Shown here: piece by piece, positions 42,061 to 51,874 of the stretch
Layout of the letters: each line of letters starts with the position of its first letter
Position numbering within the stretch: the first letter of the stretch is position 1
From: CAZAFN01 sp964484795
GTDB lineage: Bacteria; Pseudomonadota; Alphaproteobacteria; Methylaequorales; Methylaequoraceae
Assembly: GCA_964484795.1 (NCBI GenBank)
Contig: CAZAFN010000006.1
Location: forward strand, 1 to 64,000
DNA length: 64,000 nucleotides
Direction: 5' to 3'
Notes under the pieces: model-generated
What the model was told of the DNA's origin: nothing
The model's input: only the letters and a program-made list of their open reading frames with translations
Database searches by the model: none
Program-made: the position numbers and the translations under genes

Positions 42061-43156
42061 ATGAAATTTGAAATAGTTGAATTGTCTAATAAAATTAAGG
42101 TTTTACTAGAAAACCTAAGGGGGTTTGTTTGAAAAGAAAAATTTAATCAAAGAACTTGATCAAATTGAAAAAAAACTTCAGCAACAGGAAAATTGGGGTA
42201 ATTTTGAGAAAGTTAATGAGGATTTAAAGAAAAAAAATTATCTTTCAAATTTTCTAGACTCAATAAATAAATTTGATTCAAATTTTAATGATGTTATGGA
42301 GCTGATTAATGTTTCAGATGAATCAGAAAACCAAGATTTGTTGAATGATTTGGAGAATGAGTTAAATAATATCAAATTACAATTAAATTCATTATACATT
42401 GAAACACTTATGTCAGGTAAAGCTGATTCAAAAAATGCATTAGTTGAAATTCATTCTGGAGCAGGTGGAGTTGAGTCTCAAGACTGGGTGGCTATGCTAT
42501 TGAGAATGTATACTAAGTGGGCGGAATCAAAAAAATTCAAAATTAATTTAATTGATCAAAGCGTCGGTGATGAAGCTGGTTTCAAGTCAATAACTATTAA
42601 AATTAACGGAGAAAGGTCCTATGGATGGTTAAAATTAGAAAGTGGTGTTCATAGGCTTGTTAGAATTTCCCCTTTTGATTCTCAGTCAAGAAGGCACACG
42701 AGTTTTGCTTCAGTATTTTGTTACCCTGAAATTGATAATAGTGTGAATATAAATGTTTTAGATAAAGATATTAGGATTGATACATACAGAGCCTCAGGTG
42801 CAGGTGGACAACATGTAAATAAAACTGATAGTGCTGTTAGATTAACGCATATACCAACAAAAATTACAGTTCAATGTCAGAGTAGTAGATCTCAACATAG
42901 GAATAAATCTATTGCCATGGAAATGTTAAAGTCCAAATTGTATGAAATTGAGATAGCAAAGGAAGAAGAGGTTAACAAAAAGAATAGATCAGAAAAAGGA
43001 GATATCAGTTGGGGAAATCAAATAAGGTCATACGTAATGCAACCATACACGATGGTAAAAGATCACAGAACTAATAAAGAGTTTTCGGATATTAATGCTG
43101 TTCTAAATGGTAAAATTGACGTTTTTCTAGAGACGCAACTATTTAAATTGAATTAG
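42061..43156 (+). CDS. prfB: Peptide chain release factor 2, expressed by programmed +1 frameshift
   Basis: RF2 terminates translation at UGA and UAA. The main frame holds the SPF tripeptide anticodon (RISPFDSQSRRH) and the GGQ motif (GAGGQHVNKTDSAVRLTH). The true start is the ATG at 42061, directly after the mrcA stop and 9 bases past a strong aagggg Shine-Dalgarno. It opens a 23-codon frame ending LENLRGFV then TGA (42130-42132). Its C-terminus aligns with the LRGYL-stop of E. coli RF2, and the main frame resumes at +1 with EKKNLIKELDQIEKKL. Starting at a TTG at 42125 would truncate the protein and put the start two bases after the G run, so the frameshift reading is preferred. Low RF2 would favour shifting, giving autoregulation. 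Confidence 0.92.
42118..42133 (+). promoter_or_regulatory. Programmed +1 ribosomal frameshift signal of prfB
   Basis: The site reads AGG GGG TTT GTT TGA A. The internal Shine-Dalgarno AGGGGG and its distance to the slip codon and in-frame TGA are identical to E. coli (AGG GGG TAT CTT TGA C). The slip codon is GTT rather than the nearly universal CTT, and the base after TGA is A rather than C. In the shifted frame, tRNA-Val would re-pair on TTT, with a mismatch in the first codon position. Confidence 0.88.
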
Positions 43157-43604
43157 ATATGAACTCATAAACTTCTTTGACATGGTCTTTAACTTTTACT
43201 TTTTTCCATAACTTTATGAGAATAAGCTTTTCATCTATTAAAAAAGTAGATCTTTCAATGCCCATATATTTTTTTCCATACATTGATTTTTCTATCCACA
43301 CTTTAAATTTTTTGCAAACTGAAATGTCTTCATCTGAAGCAAGATTAACTGATATTTTGTGTTTTAGTTTGAACTTTTTATGCTTTGCAATGCTATCTTT
43401 AGATATTCCTATAACTTGCGTGTTTAATTTTTCAAACTTTCTTTTATATGAGCTAAAGTCAATTGCCTCTTTTGTGCAACCTGGGGTATCATCTTTTGGA
43501 TAAAAATAAATAATTGTTTTTTTTCCTAATAATTGAGTAGATTTAATAACTTCATTTTCGCCAATAATAAAGTTTATGTTTTTTAACTTTTCTCCAATCT
43601 TCAT
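43143..43604 (-). CDS. bcp: Thioredoxin-dependent peroxiredoxin, Bcp/PrxQ type
   Basis: A 153-residue peroxiredoxin reducing hydrogen peroxide and organic peroxides. The active site is YFYPKDDTPGCTKEAIDFSSY with the peroxidatic Cys at about residue 43. The nearby resolving Cys of classical PrxQ (five residues on) is Asp/Phe here; a second Cys occurs in DEDISVCKKFKVW. GIERSTFLIDE is also conserved. It overlaps prfB by 14 bases tail to tail and is divergent from the AsmA-like gene. Confidence 0.9.
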   Translation of the reverse strand: MKIGEKLKNINFIIGENEVIKSTQLLGKKTIIYFYPKDDTPGCTKEAIDFSSYKRKFEKLNTQVIGISKDSIAKHKKFKLKHKISVNLASDEDISVCKKFKVWIEKSMYGKKYMGIERSTFLIDEKLILIKLWKKVKVKDHVKEVYEFISNSI

Positions 43605-43664
43605 AAATCCTCAGTTTTCTGTTATGTTTTTTTTCATCTGAGTTATATTGTTATTAGAGTTTTT

Positions 43665-46568
43665 ATGGAAGCAAAATATTTAAAAAAAATTTCTTACTTT
43701 TTTTCTTTTCTTTTTTTGGTTGTTTTAACCATACTTTTGATTTTCTTTTTTATTATCTCCATAAAACCTATAAAGATTAATTTCTTAGATTATTTTGATA
43801 GAGAAAGTGAAGTTTTTCAAAAAATTGATATTCGTGAAATCGGTGATGTCTATTTGAGTTTTAATAAAGTTTCAAAAAATTTTGAATTATTAATTGAAGA
43901 TTTAGTAATTGGTAATTCTTACTTTCCTAGTACTTTAGTCGGTTTTGACATATCTTTGAGAAATAAAACTGTTAATTCATCAATCAAAATTTTTGATGCT
44001 GATTTTTCCCTTAAAGCAATCAAACCATCTTTTGAAGAAAAGACGAATTTTCCCCCAGTTTATCAAAGTTTAGTTAAACAATATGCAATATTGAAGAACT
44101 TTTCAATAATTGAGATTGTTAACAGCAAATTAACTTTGGTATCAAATAATAATAAAAACATTAAATTTCTAATTGATTTAAAATTAACACATGAAAAGAT
44201 TTCTGGTTATGTTAGTGATTACTTAAAACCAGAAAACTTTTTTACCTTTAATTTTTTAAATAACTTACCTACAGTTGATTTAGATGTTGAATTCAGTAAT
44301 TTCAATATTGATTTTGTAAAATTTTTCTTTGATACAGAAATTTTTTCATTCCGAAATGTAAATATAAGTGGACGTTCAGAAATTTCAGGAAGCGGGTTTG
44401 ATTCACTAAACAAAATATTTTTTGATTTAATTCTAAATGGTGATTTCTCATATGAAAGCAAATTTGGTAAAAAGAAAATTAATCTAGCGGATACAATTCT
44501 TTCTGGATATCTTAAAAACCAAGAATTAATTATTTCTTTTGATTTTTCTTTTAATAACTCAATATTTTCATTGGGAACTGGTATTGATTTGAGTAAATCA
44601 AGTAAACCAAGTAAACCCAAGTTTTTTATGTCAATAAATGAAATAAGTGTTGATAATTTATTATCTATATGGCCAAAAGACTTTAAGGATACAGTTTTTG
44701 ATTGGATGAATGTAAATTCTAAAGGTTTGATTAATAACTTTCTTCTTACAACTAAATTTACCTTTGAAGATAATCGTTTTTCGCTTGGAAAACTTGATGG
44801 AAAATTTGATTATCATAATGTTCAAATAATTTATATGGAATCAATGCCGGCAATTAAAATGATTGAAGGAAGAGCTGAGATTGTAGGAGATAAAATAACA
44901 TTTTTTATTAAAAATGGAATTTCCGAAGATTTAGAAATAATAAAGGGAAATGTTGAACTATTTGACCTTAGCACTACTTCAGAAAAAGCTACTGTTGATT
45001 TAAACATTGTATCAAGGAACAAAAAAATTGTTGATTATTTGGATCAGTCTCCAATGAATAAAAAAAACTTTTCTAAACTTCGTAAAATTAATGGTGAAGT
45101 TGATTTGACCCTTAATTTAACATTTCCATTACTCTTGGATCTTAAAGTAGATGAAATTAATTATTATTCTGAGGCTAAAATATCTAATGCTACCCTAGAA
45201 AATCTTTATAAAGACTTTTCCATATCAGATATGGACATTTTTTTAAAGGTTGATCCTGAAATAATTACATACAATGGCAAGGGAAATTTGCAAGATTCAT
45301 TAGTAAATTTTCAAGGCAAACAATTTGTTGAGAACAATAATATTATTGATAAAATTGAGGGCAGCTATCTTCTTTCGGGAGAATTCATAGATTCATTTAT
45401 TCCAAATCCACTTGATGATTTTTCTGGAAAAATTGATTTAAACTTTTCATATTTTACTGGTGAAAATAGTGATTTTAAAATAGAGGCTATTGGAGATCTT
45501 ACTGGATTTAGAGCGGAGTCAAGTTTTTTAGGACCTAATTTAAATTTTGAAAATGGAAAAATTAGATTTTTAATTACTCCTTATAATGAGGCATATTCTA
45601 GTTTTTTAGACATTAATGCTCCCAATCTAAATATAGAGATAAATTCTGTTTTTAATGAAAAAAAAATTATAAGTGCTGATTTAACCAAATTCATAACTCC
45701 AATTCAAAACTTTAAAGCTAAGGTTGAGAACAATGACAAATTAGATCTTTATTTATCAGGAGAAAGATTGACATTAGAGAAGTTAGATTTAAAAGGTGAC
45801 AATCAAATTTCAGAATTTAATGACATTAACATTGAATTGGATGTTAATGAGTTGTTTTTAGGAAAAAGAAAATTTAATTCGCCTAAAATAAATCTTGAAA
45901 AAAAAGATATGAAATTTGAGAGATTATTAGTTAATTTAACTGGTGAAAAGGATTATCATAAAATATACATTACAAAAGAAGAAGGTGCTAAAACTTTTTT
46001 TTTAGAATCCAACTATGTGCCTGGTTTGTTTGACTTATTGGATATAAATTTTGAGGTTAATACTGGCAGCTTAAAAGTAGAAGGTAAGCAAGATGAAAGT
46101 TCAGGAAAATTTAATGGACAAATTGCAGGTAAAGATTTTGTTTTTCTAGATACCCCATTCCTAGCAGATTTCATAACGCTATTCTCTCTCCAAGGTTTGG
46201 CTCAAAAATTAAAAGATGGAGGTATTTTTTTTGAGGAACTTAATGGTGGTTATGAGTTTTTTGATGGAGAATTAAAGATTATAGATTCACTGTTAAAAGG
46301 CAGTGATCTTGGTGTTTTTTTTAATAGTAACATCAGTTTTATAGATGATGATTTTGTTACAAATGGAACGATCATTCCTGCTTACACAATAAATACATTG
46401 CTTACTAAATTTCCTATAGTGGGTGAAATAATTACAGCTGGTTCACCAGAAGAGGGATTGATAGGAGCTAATTTTGATATAGAAAAGGTTGATGGTGAAT
46501 ATAAAGTAACGTATAACCCAATATCTGTTTTTGTACCTAATTTAATTAAGAATTTTTTAGGTGACTAA
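43665..46568 (+). CDS. Large AsmA/YhdP-like (DUF3971) membrane-anchored protein
   Basis: A 967-residue protein with one N-terminal membrane helix (about 8-31) and a very long beta-rich periplasmic region. Repeated patterns such as LNKINGEVDLTLNLTFPLLLD, DLNFSYFTGENSDFKIEA and the C-terminal FITLFSLQGLAQKLKDGGIFFEELNGGYEFFDGELKI...SGNIT-like segments fit the AsmA-like/YhdP family. These bridge-like proteins are thought to carry phospholipids between inner and outer membranes. Two MlaD-type proteins in the same window serve a related process. It converges on tyrS with a 12-base overlap. Confidence 0.82.
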   Translation: MEAKYLKKISYFFSFLFLVVLTILLIFFFIISIKPIKINFLDYFDRESEVFQKIDIREIGDVYLSFNKVSKNFELLIEDLVIGNSYFPSTLVGFDISLRNKTVNSSIKIFDADFSLKAIKPSFEEKTNFPPVYQSLVKQYAILKNFSIIEIVNSKLTLVSNNNKNIKFLIDLKLTHEKISGYVSDYLKPENFFTFNFLNNLPTVDLDVEFSNFNIDFVKFFFDTEIFSFRNVNISGRSEISGSGFDSLNKIFFDLILNGDFSYESKFGKKKINLADTILSGYLKNQELIISFDFSFNNSIFSLGTGIDLSKSSKPSKPKFFMSINEISVDNLLSIWPKDFKDTVFDWMNVNSKGLINNFLLTTKFTFEDNRFSLGKLDGKFDYHNVQIIYMESMPAIKMIEGRAEIVGDKITFFIKNGISEDLEIIKGNVELFDLSTTSEKATVDLNIVSRNKKIVDYLDQSPMNKKNFSKLRKINGEVDLTLNLTFPLLLDLKVDEINYYSEAKISNATLENLYKDFSISDMDIFLKVDPEIITYNGKGNLQDSLVNFQGKQFVENNNIIDKIEGSYLLSGEFIDSFIPNPLDDFSGKIDLNFSYFTGENSDFKIEAIGDLTGFRAESSFLGPNLNFENGKIRFLITPYNEAYSSFLDINAPNLNIEINSVFNEKKIISADLTKFITPIQNFKAKVENNDKLDLYLSGERLTLEKLDLKGDNQISEFNDINIELDVNELFLGKRKFNSPKINLEKKDMKFERLLVNLTGEKDYHKIYITKEEGAKTFFLESNYVPGLFDLLDINFEVNTGSLKVEGKQDESSGKFNGQIAGKDFVFLDTPFLADFITLFSLQGLAQKLKDGGIFFEELNGGYEFFDGELKIIDSLLKGSDLGVFFNSNISFIDDDFVTNGTIIPAYTINTLLTKFPIVGEIITAGSPEEGLIGANFDIEKVDGEYKVTYNPISVFVPNLIKNFLGD

Positions 46569-47837
46569 CTCTACCAGGCCATATTTTTTTTTGCCTACAT
46601 ATATAATTAGATAGCTTAAATTATTTTTTTTTGGATGGATTATAAAGTGGTCACGAGTTATTTTAAATTCTTTTTCATTAATGATTGTTTCATTGATTTT
46701 TATAGCTCCCTGCTTTACTAATCTTTTTGATTCACTATTAGATTCACTTAATTTTAAATCAACCAAAACTTGCTTAAGATAAAAACCAGATTCTAAATTA
46801 TTTTCGTTAATAATTATTTTTTTTTCACAATTTTCAATCAGTTCGGAATCAATATTTTTTGTTGTCAAAATTTTTTCTGCCTCCATTTGGGCTTTTTTGG
46901 CCTTTTGGTTTCCATGACAATAACCTGTAATCTCATTAGCCAAAAGAATCTTTAATTCATTTATTTCAGAACCATCATATGAATTAAATTTATTAATTTT
47001 CTCATTTGGAACTTCAGTAAATAATTTCAGAAATTTTATTACATCTTCATCTAGTGTGTTTCTCCAAAATTGCCAGAAGTCATTTGCACTCAATTTTTCA
47101 TCAGATAACCAAATGGCTCCCTTAGCAGTTTTGCCCATTTTTGTGCCATCTGAATTAGTAATTAGGTGAGTTGTTAAGCCAAATACTTCTTTTTTTCTTT
47201 CTTTTTTAATTAATTCAATTCCAGAAATTATATTTCCCCACTGGTCAGATCCACCAAATTGAATTTGGCAATCATTTTTTTTGTTTAACTCTAAGAAGTC
47301 ATATGCTTGTATAATTGAATAGTTAAACTCTAAAAAACTTAAATTTTGTTCCCTAGTTAACCTTTGTTTTGTTGACTCAAGTCCCAACATCCTGTTTACT
47401 GAGAATTTACTTCCAATATCTCTTACAAATGGTATGAATTTGAGGCTTTGCAACCAGTCAAGATTATCAACTATTACTGCATGGTTTTTAAGTGATTTGT
47501 CAAATGAAACAAATTTTTCAAATATTTTTTTTAATTTTTTTTTGTTTTTTGTTATTTCATCCTCAGTTAATATTTTTCTTGTTTCATCCTTCCCTGATGG
47601 ATCTCCAATTAATGTCGTTCCACCACCAATTAAAACAATTGGCTTGTGACCAAATTTTTGAAAAACTTTAAGAAGCATTAATGGTAAAAGTGACCCTATA
47701 TGAAGACTGTCAGAAGTACAATCAAAACCAATATATCCTGAAGTTGAGTTTTTAAGTGTCTTTTTTAATCCTATCTCGTTTGTACATTGATGCAGATAAC
47801 CTCTTGATTTTATATGTTCTAAAAAATCTTCTTTCAT
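46557..47837 (-). CDS. tyrS: Tyrosyl-tRNA synthetase
   Basis: A 426-residue class I aminoacyl-tRNA synthetase. The HIGH-type motif is HIGSLLPLM near residue 46, tyrosine binding is seen in EFNYSIIQAYDFLELNKKNDCQIQFGGSDQWGNI, and the KMSKS-type motif is KMGKTAKGAIWL. A C-terminal S4 domain (SESNSESKRLVKQGAIKINET) follows. Length and order are normal. It is divergent from anmK across 29 bases. Confidence 0.96.
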   Translation of the reverse strand: MKEDFLEHIKSRGYLHQCTNEIGLKKTLKNSTSGYIGFDCTSDSLHIGSLLPLMLLKVFQKFGHKPIVLIGGGTTLIGDPSGKDETRKILTEDEITKNKKKLKKIFEKFVSFDKSLKNHAVIVDNLDWLQSLKFIPFVRDIGSKFSVNRMLGLESTKQRLTREQNLSFLEFNYSIIQAYDFLELNKKNDCQIQFGGSDQWGNIISGIELIKKERKKEVFGLTTHLITNSDGTKMGKTAKGAIWLSDEKLSANDFWQFWRNTLDEDVIKFLKLFTEVPNEKINKFNSYDGSEINELKILLANEITGYCHGNQKAKKAQMEAEKILTTKNIDSELIENCEKKIIINENNLESGFYLKQVLVDLKLSESNSESKRLVKQGAIKINETIINEKEFKITRDHFIIHPKKNNLSYLIIYVGKKKYGLVELVT

Positions 47838-47866
47838 AGCTTATTAACAGGTTATAATACTAAATA

Positions 47867-48988
47867 ATGAAAAAAAAAGAACTTTATTCATTGGGAATTA
47901 TGAGTGGAACATCCTTAGATGGACTAGATTTTTCTATCATTAGGTCTGATGGCAAAAAAAAAATTAAAGTTTTATTCAATTCTAATTTTAAAATTAAAAA
48001 TGAAATAAGAGAAGATATTTATAAATTAATTAAGAAATTCAATGCTCTTAATTTTAGTAATGTTGTAAATAGTGATTTTTATAAAAGAATTAATAGTTCA
48101 TTTAGTAAATTAATAATAAAAAAAATAAATATCTTTTTAAAAAAAAATAAATTTGAATTATCAAAAATTGATTTGATTGGAATGCATGGCAATACGCTTT
48201 TCCATAAGCCAAAAGAAAAGATTTCATTACAGCTAGGTGACCCAATTCTTTTAGCCAATCAACTTAAAAAACCTGTGGTTTGTAATTTTAGAAAAAACGA
48301 CATTTTTTTGGGTGGGCAGGGTGCACCTTTGGTTCCGGTCTTCCACAGATTAATATTTTCCAAAAAAAACAAGAACATAATGGTAGTAAATATAGGCGGC
48401 ATCTCAAATTTCACTCTTCTTGTTGGTACAAAAAGAATATTTGCTTCAGATATTGGACCTGGAAATGCCTTGATCGACAAATTTTGCAATTTAAAATTCA
48501 ATAAACTATTTGATGAAGGTGGTAAAATTGCAGCAAGTGGTGATGTTATATATGAATTAATTAACGAATGGTTGAAAAAAGATTTTTTAAAGATGCAAAT
48601 ACCCAAGTCATTTGATAATTATTTTTTCAAACTTATTGATTTTGCAGGTTTAAGTAAAAAGAATCCAACTGATTTATTAAGAACTTTAACTTTTTTTACT
48701 GCAAAGATTATAGTTGAAAGTCAAAGTTTTCTTAAATTTAGAATTGATGAGTGGATTTTTTGTGGTGGTGGAGTAATGAACAAAACATTAATGAGAGATG
48801 TTAAAGATTTATTAAAAGGAAAAAAAAATACAATATCTGATGAAATGGGTTTTGATTCTGATTTTATTGAATCTCAAGCCTTTGCCTATATTGCCACAAG
48901 GACAATAAAAAATTTACCTTCAGCATTTCCCAATACTACTGGTTGTAGAAAAAATAATGTTTGTGGTGAAATTGTTAGTTTCTTATAA
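47867..48988 (+). CDS. anmK: Anhydro-N-acetylmuramic acid kinase
   Basis: A 373-residue sugar kinase that opens and phosphorylates 1,6-anhydro-MurNAc during cell-wall recycling. The N-terminal ATP motif is GIMSGTSLDGLDFSII, with IDLIGMHGNTLFHKP, VNIGGISNFTLL, DIGPGNALIDKF and EWIFCGGGVMNK all conserved. Beside tyrS it has the usual alphaproteobacterial position. Substrate would come from lytic transglycosylases and amidases acting on murein. Confidence 0.95.
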   Translation: MKKKELYSLGIMSGTSLDGLDFSIIRSDGKKKIKVLFNSNFKIKNEIREDIYKLIKKFNALNFSNVVNSDFYKRINSSFSKLIIKKINIFLKKNKFELSKIDLIGMHGNTLFHKPKEKISLQLGDPILLANQLKKPVVCNFRKNDIFLGGQGAPLVPVFHRLIFSKKNKNIMVVNIGGISNFTLLVGTKRIFASDIGPGNALIDKFCNLKFNKLFDEGGKIAASGDVIYELINEWLKKDFLKMQIPKSFDNYFFKLIDFAGLSKKNPTDLLRTLTFFTAKIIVESQSFLKFRIDEWIFCGGGVMNKTLMRDVKDLLKGKKNTISDEMGFDSDFIESQAFAYIATRTIKNLPSAFPNTTGCRKNNVCGEIVSFL

Positions 48989-49010
48989 GCCTCAACATAA
49001 TTTTAGGATT

Positions 49011-49841
49011 TCACAAAGTTCTGGTGTGGAGTATCTTTGGAGAAGAATCTATATTCTCCAACCATTTAGTATCATGATTGGATGCTTTTTCTCTAGGAAC
49101 TGCTAGTGAATTTATAGTGGCAGTATCATTAAAATAATTTTTATTATTCGCAAAATAATTTTCTGGATTATATAACTGGGTCATAGCCCAAAAAACGTCA
49201 TAATTTAGCTTTGACAAATAATCGTTTATTTGATTTGGGTATATAATATGGTTTTCTAACCACATAACTGGTCTATATTTTTCAATGAATCTCTTGCCTC
49301 CTTCTAAAACATCAATTTCCATCATTTCGACGTCCATTTTAACGAAATCACATTTTTTTATGTTTAAAAAATCATCTAATTTAATGATTTCTACAATTTG
49401 TTTTTTTTCGTTTTTAAGAATTTTTGCTGTTGCGGTATTGTCATAATCATCTTTTAAACCAACACCACCAAAATTACCTACAGATGTGTAATCAATTTTA
49501 TCTAGCTTAATCTTCTGTCTACNNNNNNNNNNATTTCTAATAATTTTCAAATTATTTTCTTTAAAGTTTCTACAAAGCAAATCATATATAAAGCTTTGAG
49601 GTTCAAAGCTATAAACCTTTCCGTCATCCCCAACTTTTTTTGCAAATGGTATTGTAAATGCACCTATATTGGCGCCTATATCAAAAACAACATCACCGTT
49701 TCCAATGAATTTTTGCATTATTGAAAATTCAATTTCAGAGAATTCTCCATATTCTCTAATGGATAAGCCTATATATTGGTCATAATGGCAAAAATAAAAC
49801 ATACCGTGTTTCCCATTTACTTTTCCAACAAATTTTTCCAC
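49011..49841 (-). CDS. FkbM-family methyltransferase, containing an assembly gap
   Basis: A SAM-dependent methyltransferase of about 276 residues. Motif I is GDVVFDIGANIGAFTIPFAKKVGDDGKVYSFEPQ, followed by LLCRNFKENNLKIIRN; later VEIIKLDDFLNIKKCDFVKMDVEMMEIDVLEGGKRFIEKYRPVMWLE is the FkbM signature. Ten unknown bases interrupt the gene just after motif I, but both sides are in one frame, so the gene is probably intact in the organism. FkbM proteins methylate sugar or polyketide hydroxyls; the context of glycan-decorating genes suggests a sugar acceptor. Confidence 0.85.
   Translation of the reverse strand: MEKFVGKVNGKHGMFYFCHYDQYIGLSIREYGEFSEIEFSIMQKFIGNGDVVFDIGANIGAFTIPFAKKVGDDGKVYSFEPQSFIYDLLCRNFKENNLKIIRNXXXXRQKIKLDKIDYTSVGNFGGVGLKDDYDNTATAKILKNEKKQIVEIIKLDDFLNIKKCDFVKMDVEMMEIDVLEGGKRFIEKYRPVMWLENHIIYPNQINDYLSKLNYDVFWAMTQLYNPENYFANNKNYFNDTATINSLAVPREKASNHDTKWLENIDSSPKILHTRTL
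49523..49532. other. Assembly gap (ten N)
   Basis: Ten undetermined bases lie inside the FkbM gene. Both flanks encode the same family in the same frame across ten N, so the true length is probably 1 modulo 3. Ten N may also be a placeholder for unknown size. Confidence 0.98.
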
Positions 49842-49987
49842 AATGTTAGTTTAGCAATAAAAAAACTTTAGATACAGTCAAATTGCAGTGTTAAATATTT
49901 TTTAATTGATTTAATAATAAGAAGTAGTTTTCATTTTTTTTTTACTTTTTAACTTATCTTAGTTTATAATTATTAATTTTTAAGATT

Positions 49988-50458
49988 ATGAGAATTTTAA
50001 TATTAGTTTTGATTTTATTTTGTCGACAAGCAAATTCAGGGGCCTTTGCTGAGAGCACTGTCAGTCAATCTGCTGGGGGCAGTTTAGCAATTACAAAAAA
50101 AGCCATTTCACCACTTCAATCTGCTGTGGTTTATGGTTCAATTAGCTATGTAGGAAAACAATTGTTTGACTCTGGTTTCTTGTCCCCAATTGGCCTTATA
50201 CCAAAAAACATAAAAAAATTATCTCCCTTAGCTTATGAAAATTCCTTAATTCCAACAATTAGTAATCACAGACTAATTGTTTGTAATGAAAAAGTTAGTA
50301 GCTTAAATCATCTTGTTAATTCGAGAAATGAGAGTGATAAATCTAATTATTTTTTCAATGCTAAAAACAAAAATAACGGATGTGATTCTTTCTCTAAATC
50401 TATTTATGAATCAGAGCAAAGAAAGCATCTGGCCAATAGATATTTAAAAGATAAATAA
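49988..50458 (+). CDS. Small secreted protein of unknown function
   Basis: A 156-residue protein. The N-terminal 18-20 residues are a signal peptide (MRILILVLILFCRQANSG). The mature part has a Gly/Ser/Ala-rich hydrophobic segment (SAGGSLAITKKAISPLQSAVVYGSISYVGKQLF), then a polar Asn/Lys/Ser-rich half with two Cys (in LIVCNEK and NNGCDSF) that could form a disulfide. I recognise no family. It is 24 bases upstream of the arylsulfotransferase-like gene on the same strand and is probably co-transcribed. Confidence 0.6.
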   Translation: MRILILVLILFCRQANSGAFAESTVSQSAGGSLAITKKAISPLQSAVVYGSISYVGKQLFDSGFLSPIGLIPKNIKKLSPLAYENSLIPTISNHRLIVCNEKVSSLNHLVNSRNESDKSNYFFNAKNKNNGCDSFSKSIYESEQRKHLANRYLKDK

Positions 50459-50482
50459 GACTTTTATTTTATTAATGTGATT

Positions 50483-51874
50483 ATGTTCAAGAAAATTGAA
50501 ATTTGGATACTTTATCTTGTAATTGTTTTGGCAATAATTTTTGGAATTTTTTTTGGTGTTTTAGTTAGACAGGAGTTGGTAGGATCAGTAAAGCTTGGGT
50601 CAGTTTCCAGAGCAGCATTATTTTTGTCTGAAATACCAATGAATCTTAAAAAGATTTTTCAATTAACAAAAGACCCAGGAGTTGAATCTTCTGTAGGTTC
50701 AAGATTTGAAAAAAAATATGGATTTATTGGTGACTATAATGATGATTATTTTTTACTTTTGTCAAGATTTGATGGTGATTCAAGTGAAAGTTTAGTTGAA
50801 CTTGTTGATCTAGGAAATTTTAAAATCATTCATCAGTGGAATCCAAATATAAATGAGATAAATGAAAATATTGATGTTAGTAGACAGGAATATAAGTTAT
50901 TAAAACGAGATTTTCACGAAAATAGATACAAAATTGATTCCCCTATATTAAGTGAAGACGGCGGGTTGATTTTTCATCCCAATGGTTCAGCTTTAATCAA
51001 GATTGATCATTGCAACAATCTTTTGTGGATAAATGATTCTGATCATTTTCATCATATGAGTGAAGAAGATTTAGAGGGAAACTATTGGATACCTTCAAGA
51101 ATATTTCCTTATTCTCTTTCTGAAGAAATGGTTGGAGAAGAATATGGTGATTTTTTTGATGATGCAATTACTAAGGTTTCACAAGAAGGAAAAACAATCT
51201 ATCAAAAATCTGTTTCCAAGATTTTACTTGATAACGATATGCATCATTTAATATTTTCTAATCAAATTTTTGATGGTGATCCCATACATTTGAATGATAT
51301 TCAACCAGCGGTTTTTAGCAGTCAGTATTGGGAGAAAGGAGATTTATTTTTAAGTTTAAGAACGCAAAATATGATAATCCAATACCGACCAAGTAAAAAT
51401 TTAATAATTGATATAATTACAGGTCCGTTTGCCAATCAACATGATGTTGACATAATCTCTAGTGAGGAAATCTCCATTTTTAATAACAATGTATATTTTT
51501 ATAAAGGGAAACGCATAGACGGTGGAAATTTACACTTTAATGGGAAACCAAAGACTGGAATTAGCGAAGTGCTGATTTACAATTTTAGAACTAAGACTTT
51601 TAAAAAGAAATTTAATGATCAATTTAAGCAATATGACATAAGAACTAGTGTTCAAGGGCTTTCTGAAATTCTTAATGATGGAAGTTTATTTATTGAAGAA
51701 ACTCAAGCTGGAAGGTTGTTGTTTTTTAATAAAAATGGTGAATTATTATGGGAATACGTTAATAAAGCAGAAAATGGTAAAAATTATGGTCTAGGTTTTT
51801 CCAGAATTCTATATAAAAGTCCAAAAATTGATAATGTTATTAAAAAAATAAAAAGCCATAAATGCAAAAGTTAA
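50483..51874 (+). CDS. Arylsulfotransferase-like (ASST family) membrane-anchored protein
   Basis: A 463-residue protein with one N-terminal membrane helix (about 6-28) and a periplasmic beta-propeller-like domain. Segments such as ALIKIDHCNNLLWIND, HLNDIQPAVFSSQYWEKGDLFLSLRTQNMIIQYRP, GPFANQHDVDIISSEEISIFNN and LLFFNKNGELLWEYVN match the bacterial arylsulfotransferase-related group. Characterised ASST enzymes move sulfate between phenols without PAPS; many family members are untested, so the reaction is uncertain. I used the ATG at 50483; a GTG at 50477 is two codons upstream. It overlaps the next gene by 13 bases. Confidence 0.8.
   Translation: MFKKIEIWILYLVIVLAIIFGIFFGVLVRQELVGSVKLGSVSRAALFLSEIPMNLKKIFQLTKDPGVESSVGSRFEKKYGFIGDYNDDYFLLLSRFDGDSSESLVELVDLGNFKIIHQWNPNINEINENIDVSRQEYKLLKRDFHENRYKIDSPILSEDGGLIFHPNGSALIKIDHCNNLLWINDSDHFHHMSEEDLEGNYWIPSRIFPYSLSEEMVGEEYGDFFDDAITKVSQEGKTIYQKSVSKILLDNDMHHLIFSNQIFDGDPIHLNDIQPAVFSSQYWEKGDLFLSLRTQNMIIQYRPSKNLIIDIITGPFANQHDVDIISSEEISIFNNNVYFYKGKRIDGGNLHFNGKPKTGISEVLIYNFRTKTFKKKFNDQFKQYDIRTSVQGLSEILNDGSLFIEETQAGRLLFFNKNGELLWEYVNKAENGKNYGLGFSRILYKSPKIDNVIKKIKSHKCKS

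Noticed and set aside
43143..43604. Possible loss of function in the Bcp-type peroxiredoxin because the resolving Cys is missing
   Set aside because: One-Cys variants of this family are well known and the peroxidatic site is intact, so this is ordinary variation.
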